Notes: generated from the sequence alone by a model not told the origin. A stretch of 64,000 nt of DNA from SCN-70-22 sp046327755 (GCA_046327755.1 JAXLXW010000009.1:1-64000); one strand, 5' to 3'. Positions 44,536 through 53,820 are shown, numbered from the stretch's first letter. Numbers and translations are program-made.

Positions 44536-45087
44536 CTACCCGACCGTGATGGTCCCGGCGGTCGCGTCGTACGTGGCGGTGTAGCTCCGCAGGCTCGAGG
44601 TGCGTTGCCCTCCTGTCCACGTTCCCGTCTTGCTGAAGGTCGCGCCGTGGCGAGGGCAGCTGAAGCCGCTGCTCGTGCTCGAGATGAGCGCCCCTTCGTG
44701 CGGGCAAGAGCGCGAGAGGGCGATGAAGGTGTCGGTCCCCGTGCGGACGATGGCCAGCGGGACCCCGTTGAGCGTGACGAGCGCGACGCCACCAACCGTC
44801 GAGAGCGACGAGTAGTCGCTCAGCTTGATGCTCGCGCCGACAGTGGTGGGCGAGTTGGAGCCGGTAATGCCGTCCGTCCCGCAGGCGGCGAGCGCGAGCG
44901 CCGCCGCGGCGAGCATGGACTGCGTGAGGAATCCTCGGCGGTCGAGGCGCGAGGCCTCGGCGGCGAGGAAGGCCAGTCCGCCGCGCACCTCATCGCTGGC
45001 GCAGCGCCCGGTGCAGTCGTGCCCCTCGTCGTGTGTCGCGTTCGGCTCGTTCGTCATGACGGCGTGCGGGTCTGAGGCGTGGTGCAT
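44536..45087 (-). CDS. TAT-exported Rieske [2Fe-2S] protein
   Basis: 183 residues. After a 50-residue cysteine/histidine-containing N-terminus comes a twin-arginine signal, DRRGFLTQS, with a hydrophobic stretch ending in a lipobox-like ALAACG. The mature part has the Rieske ligands C128 and H130 (SCPHEGA) and C144 and H147 (CPRHGATF). The spacing is that of the small Rieske group of arsenite oxidase and quinol-oxidising subunits. It should be an electron carrier outside the membrane. The 4-helix membrane protein gene ends 25 bp before it, so they likely form one unit. The start could also be at MTNEPN, ten codons in. Confidence 0.93.
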   Translation of the reverse strand: MHHASDPHAVMTNEPNATHDEGHDCTGRCASDEVRGGLAFLAAEASRLDRRGFLTQSMLAAAALALAACGTDGITGSNSPTTVGASIKLSDYSSLSTVGGVALVTLNGVPLAIVRTGTDTFIALSRSCPHEGALISSTSSGFSCPRHGATFSKTGTWTGGQRTSSLRSYTATYDATAGTITVG

Positions 45088-45112
45088 GGGAGGATCTCCG
45101 GGTCGAATGGCG

Positions 45113-45625
45113 TCAGGCCATGTTTACGAGCGCCGTCCCCAGGACGAGCGTGGTCACCCACAAGGCGATGCTCGCCCACGCGCTCCAACGCATGCGACGC
45201 CACAGCGTCTGCGCGACTGGCCCGGGGAGCTGGCCCTGACCGCCGAGCGCGCGCTCGGTGCGCGTCATGACCATCCCGTTGACCAGGAGGAAGACAATGA
45301 AGGCGAACTTCACCCAGTAGACGGGGGAGGCGATGTAGGTCTCGAGGTCGGCCAGCGTCAGGGCAATGCCGGTCACGAAGAGGATCGTCAGCGCCGCGAG
45401 CACCGGGCGGTGCACCGCGCCGAGTTCACTCACCTGGCGCTGCCGTTCATCGGCAGCGACGTCGGGGACGCGCAGCGTGGCGCGGTCAGCGGCGATGGCC
45501 AACCCACCGCCGACGAGGAGCGCCGTCAGGTGCAGCGCAATCACCGACGTGGCGAGCAGCGTCGAGTTGTCGTAGGTGTCCTTCCATGGAGCCGCGAGTT
45601 CCACGGCAGCCTGCAGCATCGACAC
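45113..45625 (-). CDS. Four-helix integral membrane protein, possible redox partner
   Basis: 170 residues with four predicted membrane helices, around residues 20-45, 70-93, 100-118 and 145-168. GGAG lies seven bases before the GTG start. Histidines sit in helix 1 (ALHLTALL) and at the start of helix 2 (AVHRPVLA), possibly as haem ligands in a small b-type cytochrome, but only two are seen. I cannot name a family with confidence. Tight linkage to the Rieske gene suggests they work together, with this protein as membrane anchor or electron input. Confidence 0.7.
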   Translation of the reverse strand: MSMLQAAVELAAPWKDTYDNSTLLATSVIALHLTALLVGGGLAIAADRATLRVPDVAADERQRQVSELGAVHRPVLAALTILFVTGIALTLADLETYIASPVYWVKFAFIVFLLVNGMVMTRTERALGGQGQLPGPVAQTLWRRMRWSAWASIALWVTTLVLGTALVNMA

Positions 45626-45709
45626 AATCGGACTCCGAGAGACGGGTGAGGGGGCGACCGGCGGCGACCGACACTGAACCGCGGACGCGTGAGGCGGATC
45701 GTGCTGCGA

Positions 45710-46345
45710 TCAGTCCTTCCAGAACCACATCAGCGCCGTCCCCACAGTGGCGATCCCCATCGAGCCGAGGGCGACGTTGCGGTGCGTGAGCGCCTTGTCG
45801 TGCGAGTTGGAGGCTGAGCTCGCGAGCGCGCCGGTGGCGGCGAAGCCGGCGTCGGCCGCAAGCATGAGGAGCGTGTGGACCGTGCGGCGCGTACGCCCGT
45901 TGGGGTCGTTGCGCGCGTCCCACCAGTTCCAGACGCCAGTGATGGTGTTGACGCCGAAGAGCGTCGCCACCGCGCCCGCCGCAAGCGAATGCTGGTTGCG
46001 CGTGCTGGGGGTCGAGTTGTCGAGCAGCTTCTGCCCCAGGGCGTATTCGATGCCAAAGAGCGGGAGCATCGTGTAGCTGGCGACTCGGTGGATGGCGAGT
46101 CGCTTGGCGTACCAGTCGCTGTACTCCACTGCCTTGCGCCGCGGGCGCGTGGTGTCGGCGGCGAAGGGCGCGTCGGTAGATGCACCAGCGATGGCGAAGC
46201 GCGAAGCCAGGCGCCGCGGCCCGAGGTCCGGACGTTCGGCCGTGGTGACGACCGCGATGGAGTCGGCAGCGAGCGTCGGCGCCAGGGTGTCACCTGGAGC
46301 AATTGGTCTCGCGCAGACTGCAGCCGCAAACAGGAGGGGGATCAT
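45710..46345 (-). CDS. Multi-helix membrane protein with conserved histidines
   Basis: 211 residues if translated from MIPLLFAAAV. The frame is open to beyond 46600 and no ribosome site is clear, so the start is uncertain. After a signal-like segment and ~65 polar residues there are four hydrophobic helices. Each has a histidine near its beginning: IHRVASYTMLPL, QHSLAAGAVATL, VHTLLMLAADAG and THRNVALGSMGIA. This spacing is reminiscent of b561-type four-helix cytochromes, where paired histidines hold haem. That is inference; no named family is recognised. It is 84 bp upstream of the Rieske-linked membrane gene on the same strand. Confidence 0.65.
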   Translation of the reverse strand: MIPLLFAAAVCARPIAPGDTLAPTLAADSIAVVTTAERPDLGPRRLASRFAIAGASTDAPFAADTTRPRRKAVEYSDWYAKRLAIHRVASYTMLPLFGIEYALGQKLLDNSTPSTRNQHSLAAGAVATLFGVNTITGVWNWWDARNDPNGRTRRTVHTLLMLAADAGFAATGALASSASNSHDKALTHRNVALGSMGIATVGTALMWFWKD

Positions 46346-46586
46346 GCCGTCGAGAACGTGATGTGTCACACGGGGTTCATGAACGGCGCGCATCGCACCG
46401 CCGTCCGCCAGTGTGACAACACGCCGAATCGCACGCTCCCCTGACATCGCGACGGAGCAGGCAGGCGACGAGCCGACGGTCTTTGTCTCGCGCGAATGCG
46501 GCAACGGTGTTCGCGGATTCACGTCCCGCTGATGCTGGCGAACGGAACGGGCGCGGGCGAGGCAGTGTCGCCCGGATCGCGCACGA

Positions 46587-49208
46587 TCAGGGAATGACCG
46601 CCTCACCAGCGCGCCGAGCCCACTCGGCGCGTGCCGCGTCGAGCGTGGCCATCACGTGCTCGCGCTCGCGCGCATCGTTCCACCCGGCGAATGCCGCCAC
46701 GTTGGCACGCAGCCGATCGACCCAGCGAACGAAGTACTGCGCGTCGCGCGTCGAGCGCATCGGGCGCGCGCCGACAGTCACGTAGACCGGGCTGGTCGTG
46801 CCTAACGGCTGAAGGTCGAGCACCGGGTGCCGCGCCTGGGCCGCGTAGGCACGCGCGAGGTACCACCCGCTTTCGCTCACAGCGAGCGTGACGGTGGTGT
46901 CGGCGCGAGTGCCGCCATCGCGCGGGCGAAGTCGCGCGACCACCTCACCGTTGCGGACAATCTCCAGGGAATCGATGGGCACGTGCGAGCGAAGTCGCAC
47001 CGTCGCCCGCAGCGTGTGCGTCCCTGCGGGGAGCACCACGCTGTCGCCGGCGCTGCGCCCGGCCAGCGTGAACTCCACCAACGGCCCGTTGGTCGCCATC
47101 GTGCGCCCGCGCCGGATGGCATCGAGGAATCGCTCGTAGCTGAACGAGGCGCCGACGCGCGCGTAGACGCGATTGAGCCCCAGCGGCCCGCGCAGCGAGG
47201 CATAGTTCGCCATGGCGTCGGTCCCGGCACCTGCCGGGACGCGGAAGCCGGCGTTGAGTGCGGCGTACCAGACACGCTGCGTCGCCATCAGGTCGTCGAC
47301 GAAGCCGATCGCCTCGTAGTAGTCGATCTTGCCGAGGGCGAGGGCGACCGGGAACTCGTTGGTGAGGGCGCGCGTGGTGTCGAACGGCTCGGGCCACGCA
47401 TCGAAGGGATGCACGTAGCCGACGATCGCCCCCTGCGCGCGGGCGCGATCGACGACGTCGGCGTTCATCGGCGCGATCGAACGCACGGCGGTGTTGGCAT
47501 AGGCGGCGTAGCCTGGGAGGAGGACGTGCTCGCGCAGCCCGAGCAGGCCGAGATGTCCCCAGTACGACGTGTGGAACTCCTCGTCGAAGCGGAGCGTCAC
47601 GTCGCGCGTTGAAGCCGGGTCGGGCGCTCCGCGGAAGTACTCGAGGTCGGGGACGCGCCCTTCCTTGTTCACGATGAGTGCCTCCACCACACGCACGTCC
47701 TCGGCCCGTGCCTGCCTGACGAGTTGCGCTGGCGTGTTGCGATACGTGCCACCGTAGTTCATGTGCACGTGCAGGTCGCCGGCATACCAACCGCGCGCGG
47801 CGAGATCATCGATGCGGCGAAGCGGGAGACGCACCATCGTCGTCTCGCCCGCGCGCACAGCGACGGTGCGCGTGGCGTGCGCAAACTCGAGCCCGTGCGT
47901 CGCCTCGATCGTCGCCTCGCCCGCGGGGAGCGCGATCGTGACTGGGACGTCGGTGTGGAAGTAGTTGAACTCGAAGGCGCGCTGCGTGCGATCGAATCCC
48001 TCGTCGCCGTGCATCCAGGCGCCGTCGGGCGCGACATGCCGCCCGTCGGCGAGGCGCACGGAGGCGCGGGCCGGGAGCGGTCGCCCGGTCGCCGCGTCCA
48101 CGATCGCCAGCCGCAACACGGCCGCCGGGTGCAGCCAGCGCCGCCGGCGCGGCGAGATCTCGGTGCGCGCCCCGCCGGCCACGTCCACCACCAGCAGCGT
48201 TGGGGAACCGCTGTCGTTGGCAATGAAGGCGATGCGCCGACCATCAGGGGACCAGCGCGGGGAGGTCGCGTCGCCGTCACCGTACGTGAGCTGGAACGGT
48301 TCGCCGCCTAACGGGCCCGGGTCGTCGGCACGGGACGCATCGCGCCGTGGCGCGTCGGTGGTGAGCCAGAGCTGGTGCCACTGGCGCCCGACGTAGGACG
48401 CGTAAACGATGCGCCCGTCGCGCGACCAGTCCGGCCGGGCGCGCCACATCGTCTCCTCATCGAGGACGAGGCGCATGTCGGCGGCTCGGGGCGGCGCGGC
48501 GGCGCTCGCCGGGTCGGGGACAGGGATGCGCCACAGCCCACCGCTCCCCCACAGACGCCCGCGATTGGAGACGACCAGCAGTTCACGACCGTCGGGCGAC
48601 CAGGACGGGGAGAGGTACTGGTCGAAGCGCGAGTAGTAATAGCGCGGGAGTCCGCTGTCACGGTCCTCGGTCACGCGGCGCGGCGTGCCTAACGCCCCGT
48701 CGTGAAACTCGGCGACCCACACGTGAAAGCGCCCTTCGTACGCCGTGGAGACCCAGGCCAGCCGACGCCCATCCGGCGACCAGCGCGGCTCGATGCTGGC
48801 CGCGCCGTCATCGACCAGGACGCGCACGCCCCCCGAGGCGACATCGAGCAGGCACAGCTGGACCGCGCGCCCGGTGTAGCGCGAGAAGACGATCGACGCC
48901 CCGTCGGGCGACCAGTCCGGCTGGTAGTCGTACCCACCGCCGTCCGTCAGCTGCACCGCCTGATCATCGTCGACGCGTTGCCGCCACAGCGTCCCGCGCA
49001 TCGAGTAGACCAGCGCGCGCCCGTCGGGCGACCACGCGGCCGCGCTGGGCGTCGCCGTGAGCTGCGGGAAGTAGAGCTCGCGCCAGTAGTACGGGTGCGG
49101 CTCGCGAACCTGCGGGAGGACGAGGGTGCGCTGTGCGGCGGCATCACCCGGGAGGGCGATCGCCACCAGGAGCGCCGCCAGGAGCGCCGCGAGCGCGCGC
49201 CGGATCAT
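46587..49208 (-). CDS. Exported CehA/McbA-type metallohydrolase with propeller
   Basis: 873 residues from MIRRALAALL, with a signal peptide ending DAAAQ. Its ATG follows the upstream stop directly (TGAGATG). Residues ~25-400 form a TolB-like propeller (WSPDGRALVYS, WSPDGASIVFSR). The second half is a PHP-related hydrolase like CehA (carbaryl hydrolase) and McbA. GDLHVHMNYGG (near residue 530) supplies the first metal histidines, and IVGYVHPFDAWP and GAGTDAMANY supply later ligands. The C-terminus is a small beta domain (IDSLEIVRNGEVVARL). Hydrolysis of an ester, carbamate or phosphoester is likely. It is translationally close to the CoA-transferase gene, though it is exported and so probably acts elsewhere. 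Confidence 0.87.
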   Translation of the reverse strand: MIRRALAALLAALLVAIALPGDAAAQRTLVLPQVREPHPYYWRELYFPQLTATPSAAAWSPDGRALVYSMRGTLWRQRVDDDQAVQLTDGGGYDYQPDWSPDGASIVFSRYTGRAVQLCLLDVASGGVRVLVDDGAASIEPRWSPDGRRLAWVSTAYEGRFHVWVAEFHDGALGTPRRVTEDRDSGLPRYYYSRFDQYLSPSWSPDGRELLVVSNRGRLWGSGGLWRIPVPDPASAAAPPRAADMRLVLDEETMWRARPDWSRDGRIVYASYVGRQWHQLWLTTDAPRRDASRADDPGPLGGEPFQLTYGDGDATSPRWSPDGRRIAFIANDSGSPTLLVVDVAGGARTEISPRRRRWLHPAAVLRLAIVDAATGRPLPARASVRLADGRHVAPDGAWMHGDEGFDRTQRAFEFNYFHTDVPVTIALPAGEATIEATHGLEFAHATRTVAVRAGETTMVRLPLRRIDDLAARGWYAGDLHVHMNYGGTYRNTPAQLVRQARAEDVRVVEALIVNKEGRVPDLEYFRGAPDPASTRDVTLRFDEEFHTSYWGHLGLLGLREHVLLPGYAAYANTAVRSIAPMNADVVDRARAQGAIVGYVHPFDAWPEPFDTTRALTNEFPVALALGKIDYYEAIGFVDDLMATQRVWYAALNAGFRVPAGAGTDAMANYASLRGPLGLNRVYARVGASFSYERFLDAIRRGRTMATNGPLVEFTLAGRSAGDSVVLPAGTHTLRATVRLRSHVPIDSLEIVRNGEVVARLRPRDGGTRADTTVTLAVSESGWYLARAYAAQARHPVLDLQPLGTTSPVYVTVGARPMRSTRDAQYFVRWVDRLRANVAAFAGWNDAREREHVMATLDAARAEWARRAGEAVIP

Positions 49209-49209
49209 C

Positions 49210-50073
49210 TCAGCCCAGGAAGAGGCGTTGCGGGTCCAGCACCTCGCGCAGCAGCTGCAACTCCCGTTCGCTCGGCGGTGCCACCTCGTCCAGCGCGTCG
49301 CGAACCGCGAGCGGCCACCCGATCCCGCGCCGCACGTCGTCGACCTCGACCCCAGGATAGAGCGCTGCCAGCTCCAACTCCCCGGTCTCCGCATTCGCGG
49401 CGAGGATCCCCTTGTCGGTGATCACCCGCGTGGGGCCGGCGCCCGGTATCCCCAACTCGGCGCGACCCCCGCCGCGCGCGCGGTGCCCGGGCGAGGTGAT
49501 GAAGTCGACGCGCTCCGGGAAGGCGCGCGCGTTGAGCTTGGCGATGATGAGCGTGCGACGCGCATGGATCGCGATCTCCGCCGCCCCTCCGCTCCCCGGA
49601 AGCCGCACCCTGGGCGATGCGTAGTCCCCGATCGCCGTGGTGTTGATGTTCCCGTAGCGATCGACCTGCGCCCCGCCGAGGAAGCCGACCTCGATGCGCC
49701 CGTTCTGCAGGAAGAGCTGGAAGACATCCGCCATCCCGCACACCATCAGCGACCCCGTCACCAACGACGGATCGCCGATCGATACCGGTAGCCGCTCCGG
49801 CTGTGCCCCGATGGCCCCCGATTCGTAGATGAGCGTGAGCCGTGGCGCGTGCGTTGCGCGCGCCAGATTGCAGGCGAGGTTCGGCAGCCCGATCCCGACG
49901 AAGACGACCTCCCCATCGCGCAGCTCCCGCGCCGCCACGCACGCCATCAGCTCGGAGTTGGAGTAGGAGGGCAATGCCGACGGGACGGGCGCAGCAGCCG
50001 CCGCCGCGCCGCGCAGCGGCGCACTCCCGTCTCCCGTCCCCCGTCCCCCGTCCCGCTGCGCGTCAGTATCCAT
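49210..50073 (-). CDS. CoA-transferase beta subunit (glutaconate/3-oxoacid type)
   Basis: 287 residues from MDTDAQRDGG. The ATG has GGAGG six bases upstream and overlaps the alpha-subunit gene by 11 bp. After a glycine/alanine-rich N-terminus comes the family I beta fold: VFVGIGLPNLACNLA, LIYESGAIGAQP and QVDRYGNINTTAIG. This is the pattern of glutaconate CoA-transferase-like and IpdB-like subunits. With the alpha subunit it moves CoA between acids. The N-terminal low-complexity stretch contains copies of a G-rich repeat also seen in intergenic DNA. Confidence 0.9.
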   Translation of the reverse strand: MDTDAQRDGGRGTGDGSAPLRGAAAAAAPVPSALPSYSNSELMACVAARELRDGEVVFVGIGLPNLACNLARATHAPRLTLIYESGAIGAQPERLPVSIGDPSLVTGSLMVCGMADVFQLFLQNGRIEVGFLGGAQVDRYGNINTTAIGDYASPRVRLPGSGGAAEIAIHARRTLIIAKLNARAFPERVDFITSPGHRARGGGRAELGIPGAGPTRVITDKGILAANAETGELELAALYPGVEVDDVRRGIGWPLAVRDALDEVAPPSERELQLLREVLDPQRLFLG

Positions 50074-50974
50074 ACGACACCTCCCCACTCATCACCCGCC
50101 GCGCCGCCAACCGCTCGCGCAACGCCCCCTGCCTCTCCATGTACGCGCGCCGGTCCGCGACGCCGTACACCCACTCGTCGAGGTACTCCGCCAGCCGCAC
50201 TGGATCGCGCGACACGTCCTCCCAGGCCACGTAGAACGCATTGTCGCGGTCGTAGAACCCCTGCGCATACGACGGATGCGCCCCCCACGGCTCCACCACC
50301 ACGGCGTCGACGATCATCCCTGGGATGATCGTGCGGTTGGGATCGGCGCGAATGACCGAGGCATCGACCAGCTCCTCCACCACCACGATCACCCGCTTCG
50401 ACGCGAACGCCGCCTCCTTCTGCACGCCGAGAAGTCCCCAGACCTGCGTGTTCCCCTCGGCGTCGGCGCGCTGCGCGTGCACGATCGTGACGTCTGGGTT
50501 GAGCGCGGGGACGGTGGCCAGTGCTTTCCCCGTGTAGGGGCAGGTCACCTGCCGGATGAGCGGGTTGGCCGACGGAAGGTCGGTTCCCTGGTAGTCGTTG
50601 AGCGGCCAGAAGGGGAGGCGCGCCGCCCCGGCGCTGAAGCGCGCCACCATCCCGAAGTGCGAATACTCCTCGATGGCCAGCGTGGGCGGCTTGGCTTCGA
50701 CCGCGCGACGGAAGGCGTGGAGCGAACCGGCGCCCGGGTTCCCCGCCCACGAGAAGACGAGCTTCGACGCGCAGCCCGCGCCGATCATCTGGTCGTAGAC
50801 GACGTCAGGGGTGAGACGGCACAGCGTGAGATCGCGCCGCCGTTGCCTGATGATCTCGTGCGCCGCGGCGAAGCAGATGAGGTGCGTGAACCCCTCGATG
50901 ACGAGCGTGTCGCCATCGTGCACGTGCGCCGCGACGGCGTCGTGCATCGAGACGACCTTCCCCGCGCGGCTCAC
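50063..50974 (-). CDS. CoA-transferase alpha subunit (glutaconate/3-oxoacid type)
   Basis: 303 residues from a GTG with GAGGA six bases upstream. The fold is family I alpha: an SMHDAVAAHVHDGDTLVIEGF opening with its glycine turn, HEIIRQRRRDLTLCRLT, and DVTIVHAQRADAEGN. Its gene overlaps the beta-subunit gene. These enzymes use a glutamate-CoA thioester. Members accept glutaconate, 3-oxoacids or cholesterol-ring products. With the aminotransferases upstream, activation of a dicarboxylate such as glutarate or succinate is plausible. Confidence 0.9.
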   Translation of the reverse strand: MSRAGKVVSMHDAVAAHVHDGDTLVIEGFTHLICFAAAHEIIRQRRRDLTLCRLTPDVVYDQMIGAGCASKLVFSWAGNPGAGSLHAFRRAVEAKPPTLAIEEYSHFGMVARFSAGAARLPFWPLNDYQGTDLPSANPLIRQVTCPYTGKALATVPALNPDVTIVHAQRADAEGNTQVWGLLGVQKEAAFASKRVIVVVEELVDASVIRADPNRTIIPGMIVDAVVVEPWGAHPSYAQGFYDRDNAFYVAWEDVSRDPVRLAEYLDEWVYGVADRRAYMERQGALRERLAARRVMSGEVSYGY

Positions 50975-51005
50975 GCTCGTTCCTCGCTCGCTGCGATCAC
51001 GACAC

Positions 51006-52343
51006 TCACCCTTTCACCGCATCGGCGATGCACTGATCGAGCATGGCCAGGCCGCGCTCGATGTCGAACGCGTCGATGATGAGGGGCGGCGCCAGCCGCA
51101 ATGCGCTCTTCCCCGCCCCCAGCAGGAGCAGCCCGCGCTCGAACGCCAGCTCGACGATGCGCTGCACCAGGATCCCGTCCGGCTCGCGCGTCGCGCGGTC
51201 CTTCACGAACTCGATCCCCACCATCAGCCCCACGCCGCGCACGTCGCCGATGCAGGCATGCTTGGCCATCAGCGCCTGCGCACCCGCCAGCAGTCGCTCG
51301 CCTTGCACCGCCGCATTGGCCATCGCCGACTGCTCCACCACATCCAGCGTCGCCAGCGCCGCGGCGCAGCAGACGGGGTTCCCCCCGAACGTCGACCCGT
51401 GTGCGCCATTCCGCCACTTGTCCACGGTCTCGCGCACGATCATCGCCCCGATCGGCATCCCGGAGCCGAGCCCCTTGGCCGTCAGCAGCACGTCGGGCTC
51501 GACCCCTTCGTGCTCGCAGGCGAACATCTTCCCCGTGCGCCCCACGCCGCTCTGCACCTCGTCGAAGACGAGGAGGATCCCGTACTTGTCGCACAGGTGG
51601 CGCAGCTCGGTGAGGAAGCCCGGCGGCGGGACGACGTAACCGCCCTCGCCCTGTATCGGTTCGACGAAGATGGCCGCCACGTCGTGCGGATCGAGGTGAC
51701 GCGCGAAGAGATCCTGCTCAATCGACGTCACGCACCCCTTGGTGCACGCCGGCTTGTCGGCGCAGTGCCGGCAGCGATAGCGATACGCGTAGTCGACGTG
51801 GTGCACGTCCGGGAGGAGCGGCCCAAAGCCGGCGTGCTGGCGCATCTTGCTCGACGTCAGGCTCACCGCGCCGGTGCTGCGCCCGTGGAAGGCCCCCTTG
51901 AAGGCGATGATCGCCGTGCGGTGCGTCGCATAGCGCGCCAGCTTGATCGCCCCCTCGGTCGCCTCGGTCCCCGAGTTGGTGAGGAAGACGCGCTTCTTCG
52001 TCGGTCCGGGCGCCACCTTGGCCAGCCGCTCGCACAGCGCCGCCATCCCTTCGTAGTAGAAGTCACTCCCGCAGATGTGGAGGAACTTCGCCGCGGCATC
52101 CTGGATCGCCTTCACCACATGCGGATGGCCATAGCCGGTGGAGGCCACGGCGATCCCTGCCATGAAGTCCAGGTAGCGGTTGCCGTCGAGGTCCTCGACC
52201 ATCACCCCTTCGCCACGCGCAATGGCCAGGGGGTACTCCTTGATGTAGCACTGCGACGTCCACGCGGCGTCGCGATCGACGACAGCCTTCGACTTGGGGC
52301 CGGGAGGCGGGGTGACGATGTGCGGATAGTTACGATCGGTCAT
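51006..52343 (-). CDS. Class III aminotransferase (4-aminobutyrate/omega-amino-acid type)
   Basis: 445 residues. It transfers an amino group from an omega-amino acid to a 2-oxoacid using PLP. Visible residues: LTNSGTEATE phosphate loop, FKGAFHGRS, D261 in FDEVQSGVGRTG and Schiff-base lysine K290 in LLTAKGLGSG. A cysteine cluster, RCRHCADKPACTKGC (C191, C194, C200, C204), sits in the middle; similar clusters occur in a subgroup of class III enzymes and may bind metal. Length and motifs fit 4-aminobutyrate aminotransferase best. It starts 79 bp after the second aminotransferase and 31 bp before the CoA-transferase. Confidence 0.92.
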   Translation of the reverse strand: MTDRNYPHIVTPPPGPKSKAVVDRDAAWTSQCYIKEYPLAIARGEGVMVEDLDGNRYLDFMAGIAVASTGYGHPHVVKAIQDAAAKFLHICGSDFYYEGMAALCERLAKVAPGPTKKRVFLTNSGTEATEGAIKLARYATHRTAIIAFKGAFHGRSTGAVSLTSSKMRQHAGFGPLLPDVHHVDYAYRYRCRHCADKPACTKGCVTSIEQDLFARHLDPHDVAAIFVEPIQGEGGYVVPPPGFLTELRHLCDKYGILLVFDEVQSGVGRTGKMFACEHEGVEPDVLLTAKGLGSGMPIGAMIVRETVDKWRNGAHGSTFGGNPVCCAAALATLDVVEQSAMANAAVQGERLLAGAQALMAKHACIGDVRGVGLMVGIEFVKDRATREPDGILVQRIVELAFERGLLLLGAGKSALRLAPPLIIDAFDIERGLAMLDQCIADAVKG

Positions 52344-52422
52344 GGCCAGTGCCTGAAGGAAATGACGCGTGAAGCGATGGAGGTGGGCGAGCGACGGCGA
52401 GCGACGCCGACGGGTCCGCGAT

Positions 52423-53820
52423 TCACGGCGGAAGTTGCGAGACGACGGCGTACAGCGCGCGCTCGAAGCGCGCGACGAGTTCGTCGACCTCCGCCTCGCT
52501 GATGATGAACGGCGGGGCGAGCATGGCGAGGTCGCCGTTGGTCCCGTCGGCCTGCCCGACGTTGGGCCAGACAATGAGCCCGGCGCGCTGCGCGGCGCGC
52601 GCAAATCGCTCGGCGAATTGCAACTGACGGTCGAACGGGGCGCGCGTCTCGGCGTTGGCGACGAACTCCACCCCCGCCAGCAACCCGTGCCCGCGCACGT
52701 CGCCCACGCAGGGAAAGGCGCGCAGCCGGCGCAGGGCACGGTGGAAGGCAGGCGCGATGGCCGCGCAGCGCTCGACCAGGCGGTGCGTCGCCAGGTAGTC
52801 GAGCGTCGCCACCGCGGCGGCGCACGTCACCGCGTGGTGCGAGAACGTCTGCGCGTGCTGGAGGTAGCCGCTCCCGCGCGCGATGACGTCGACCACCGCG
52901 TCGCGCGCCAGCACCGCACTCACCGGTGCATAGCCGCCGCCGATTCCCTTGCCTAACGTGAGAATGTCCGGGACGACTCCCCACTGCTCGATCGCCGTCC
53001 ACGTCCCGGTGCGCCCCGCCCCGCACAACACCTCGTCGGCAACCAGCAGCACGTCGTGGCGCGTGCAGATCTCCCGCACGCGCTGCAGGTAGCCGGCGCG
53101 CGGGACGTTCGCCCCGGTCGAACTCCCGCCGACCGGCTCGAGAATGAAGGCGGCGACCCGATCCGCCCCCTCTTCCCTGATCGCCGCCTCGAGCGCGTCG
53201 CCGGTGCAGGTCGCGCAGTCGCTCTTCCCATCGCACGGACAGCGATAGGCGTACGGCGCCGGAATCCTTCGCACGTCGACCAGCCACTCCCGCCAGAACC
53301 GGCGATAGTGCTCGCGCGCCGACGCCGAGAGGGCGAGCATCGTGTTGCCGTGATAGCCCGGGGTGAGGGCGATGACCTTGTGCTTCGACGGACGTCCGCG
53401 CTCGATCCAGTACTGGCGCGCCAGCTTGAGCGCCGCCTCCACCGCTTCGGAGCCGCTGCCGAGGATGTACGCACGCCCCAGCGCCGGCGTCCGCTCGACC
53501 AGGCGCGCGGCGAGCCCTTCCACGGCTTCGTTGGTGAACGCTGTCCCGTTGACGTACGCCACCTTCCGCGCCTGCGCCGCCATCGCGTCGCCAATCTCGG
53601 CGACACCATGCCCGATGTTGGCCACGAAGGCGCCGCCCACCGCATCCAGGTAGCGGTTCCCCTCCGCGTCCTCGATCCAGCACCCCTCGGCGCGCACCGC
53701 GAGCGGATACTCGCGCGTCAGCGACCGGTAGAAGACCGGTGATTCGGGGTAACGGTGGGGCGCCGCGTCCGGCACGGTCGCGTCACCGGCGTGACCGGGG
53801 CGGGGAACGGGTGGGCTCAC
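52423..53820 (-). CDS. Second class III aminotransferase
   Basis: 465 residues if started at the GTG (VSPPVPRPGH). The frame is open ~58 codons upstream and the start is uncertain; conserved sequence begins at YPESPVFYRSLTREYPL. It has the class III motifs ILGSGSEAVE, PGYHGNT, D262 in VADEVLCGAGRTG and K291 in TLGKGIGGGY. A cysteine cluster, RCPCDGKSDCATC (C194, C196, C202, C205), occurs at the position matching the neighbouring enzyme. The two are clearly diverged, not recent copies. Substrate probably an omega-amino acid or diamine. It is the first gene of the leftward set. Confidence 0.9.
   Translation of the reverse strand: MSPPVPRPGHAGDATVPDAAPHRYPESPVFYRSLTREYPLAVRAEGCWIEDAEGNRYLDAVGGAFVANIGHGVAEIGDAMAAQARKVAYVNGTAFTNEAVEGLAARLVERTPALGRAYILGSGSEAVEAALKLARQYWIERGRPSKHKVIALTPGYHGNTMLALSASAREHYRRFWREWLVDVRRIPAPYAYRCPCDGKSDCATCTGDALEAAIREEGADRVAAFILEPVGGSSTGANVPRAGYLQRVREICTRHDVLLVADEVLCGAGRTGTWTAIEQWGVVPDILTLGKGIGGGYAPVSAVLARDAVVDVIARGSGYLQHAQTFSHHAVTCAAAVATLDYLATHRLVERCAAIAPAFHRALRRLRAFPCVGDVRGHGLLAGVEFVANAETRAPFDRQLQFAERFARAAQRAGLIVWPNVGQADGTNGDLAMLAPPFIISEAEVDELVARFERALYAVVSQLPP

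Noticed and set aside
41482..53820. Possible secondary-metabolite cluster because of the decarboxylase and aminotransferases
   Set aside because: No assembly-line, tailoring or export genes; the set fits amine and amino-acid catabolism.
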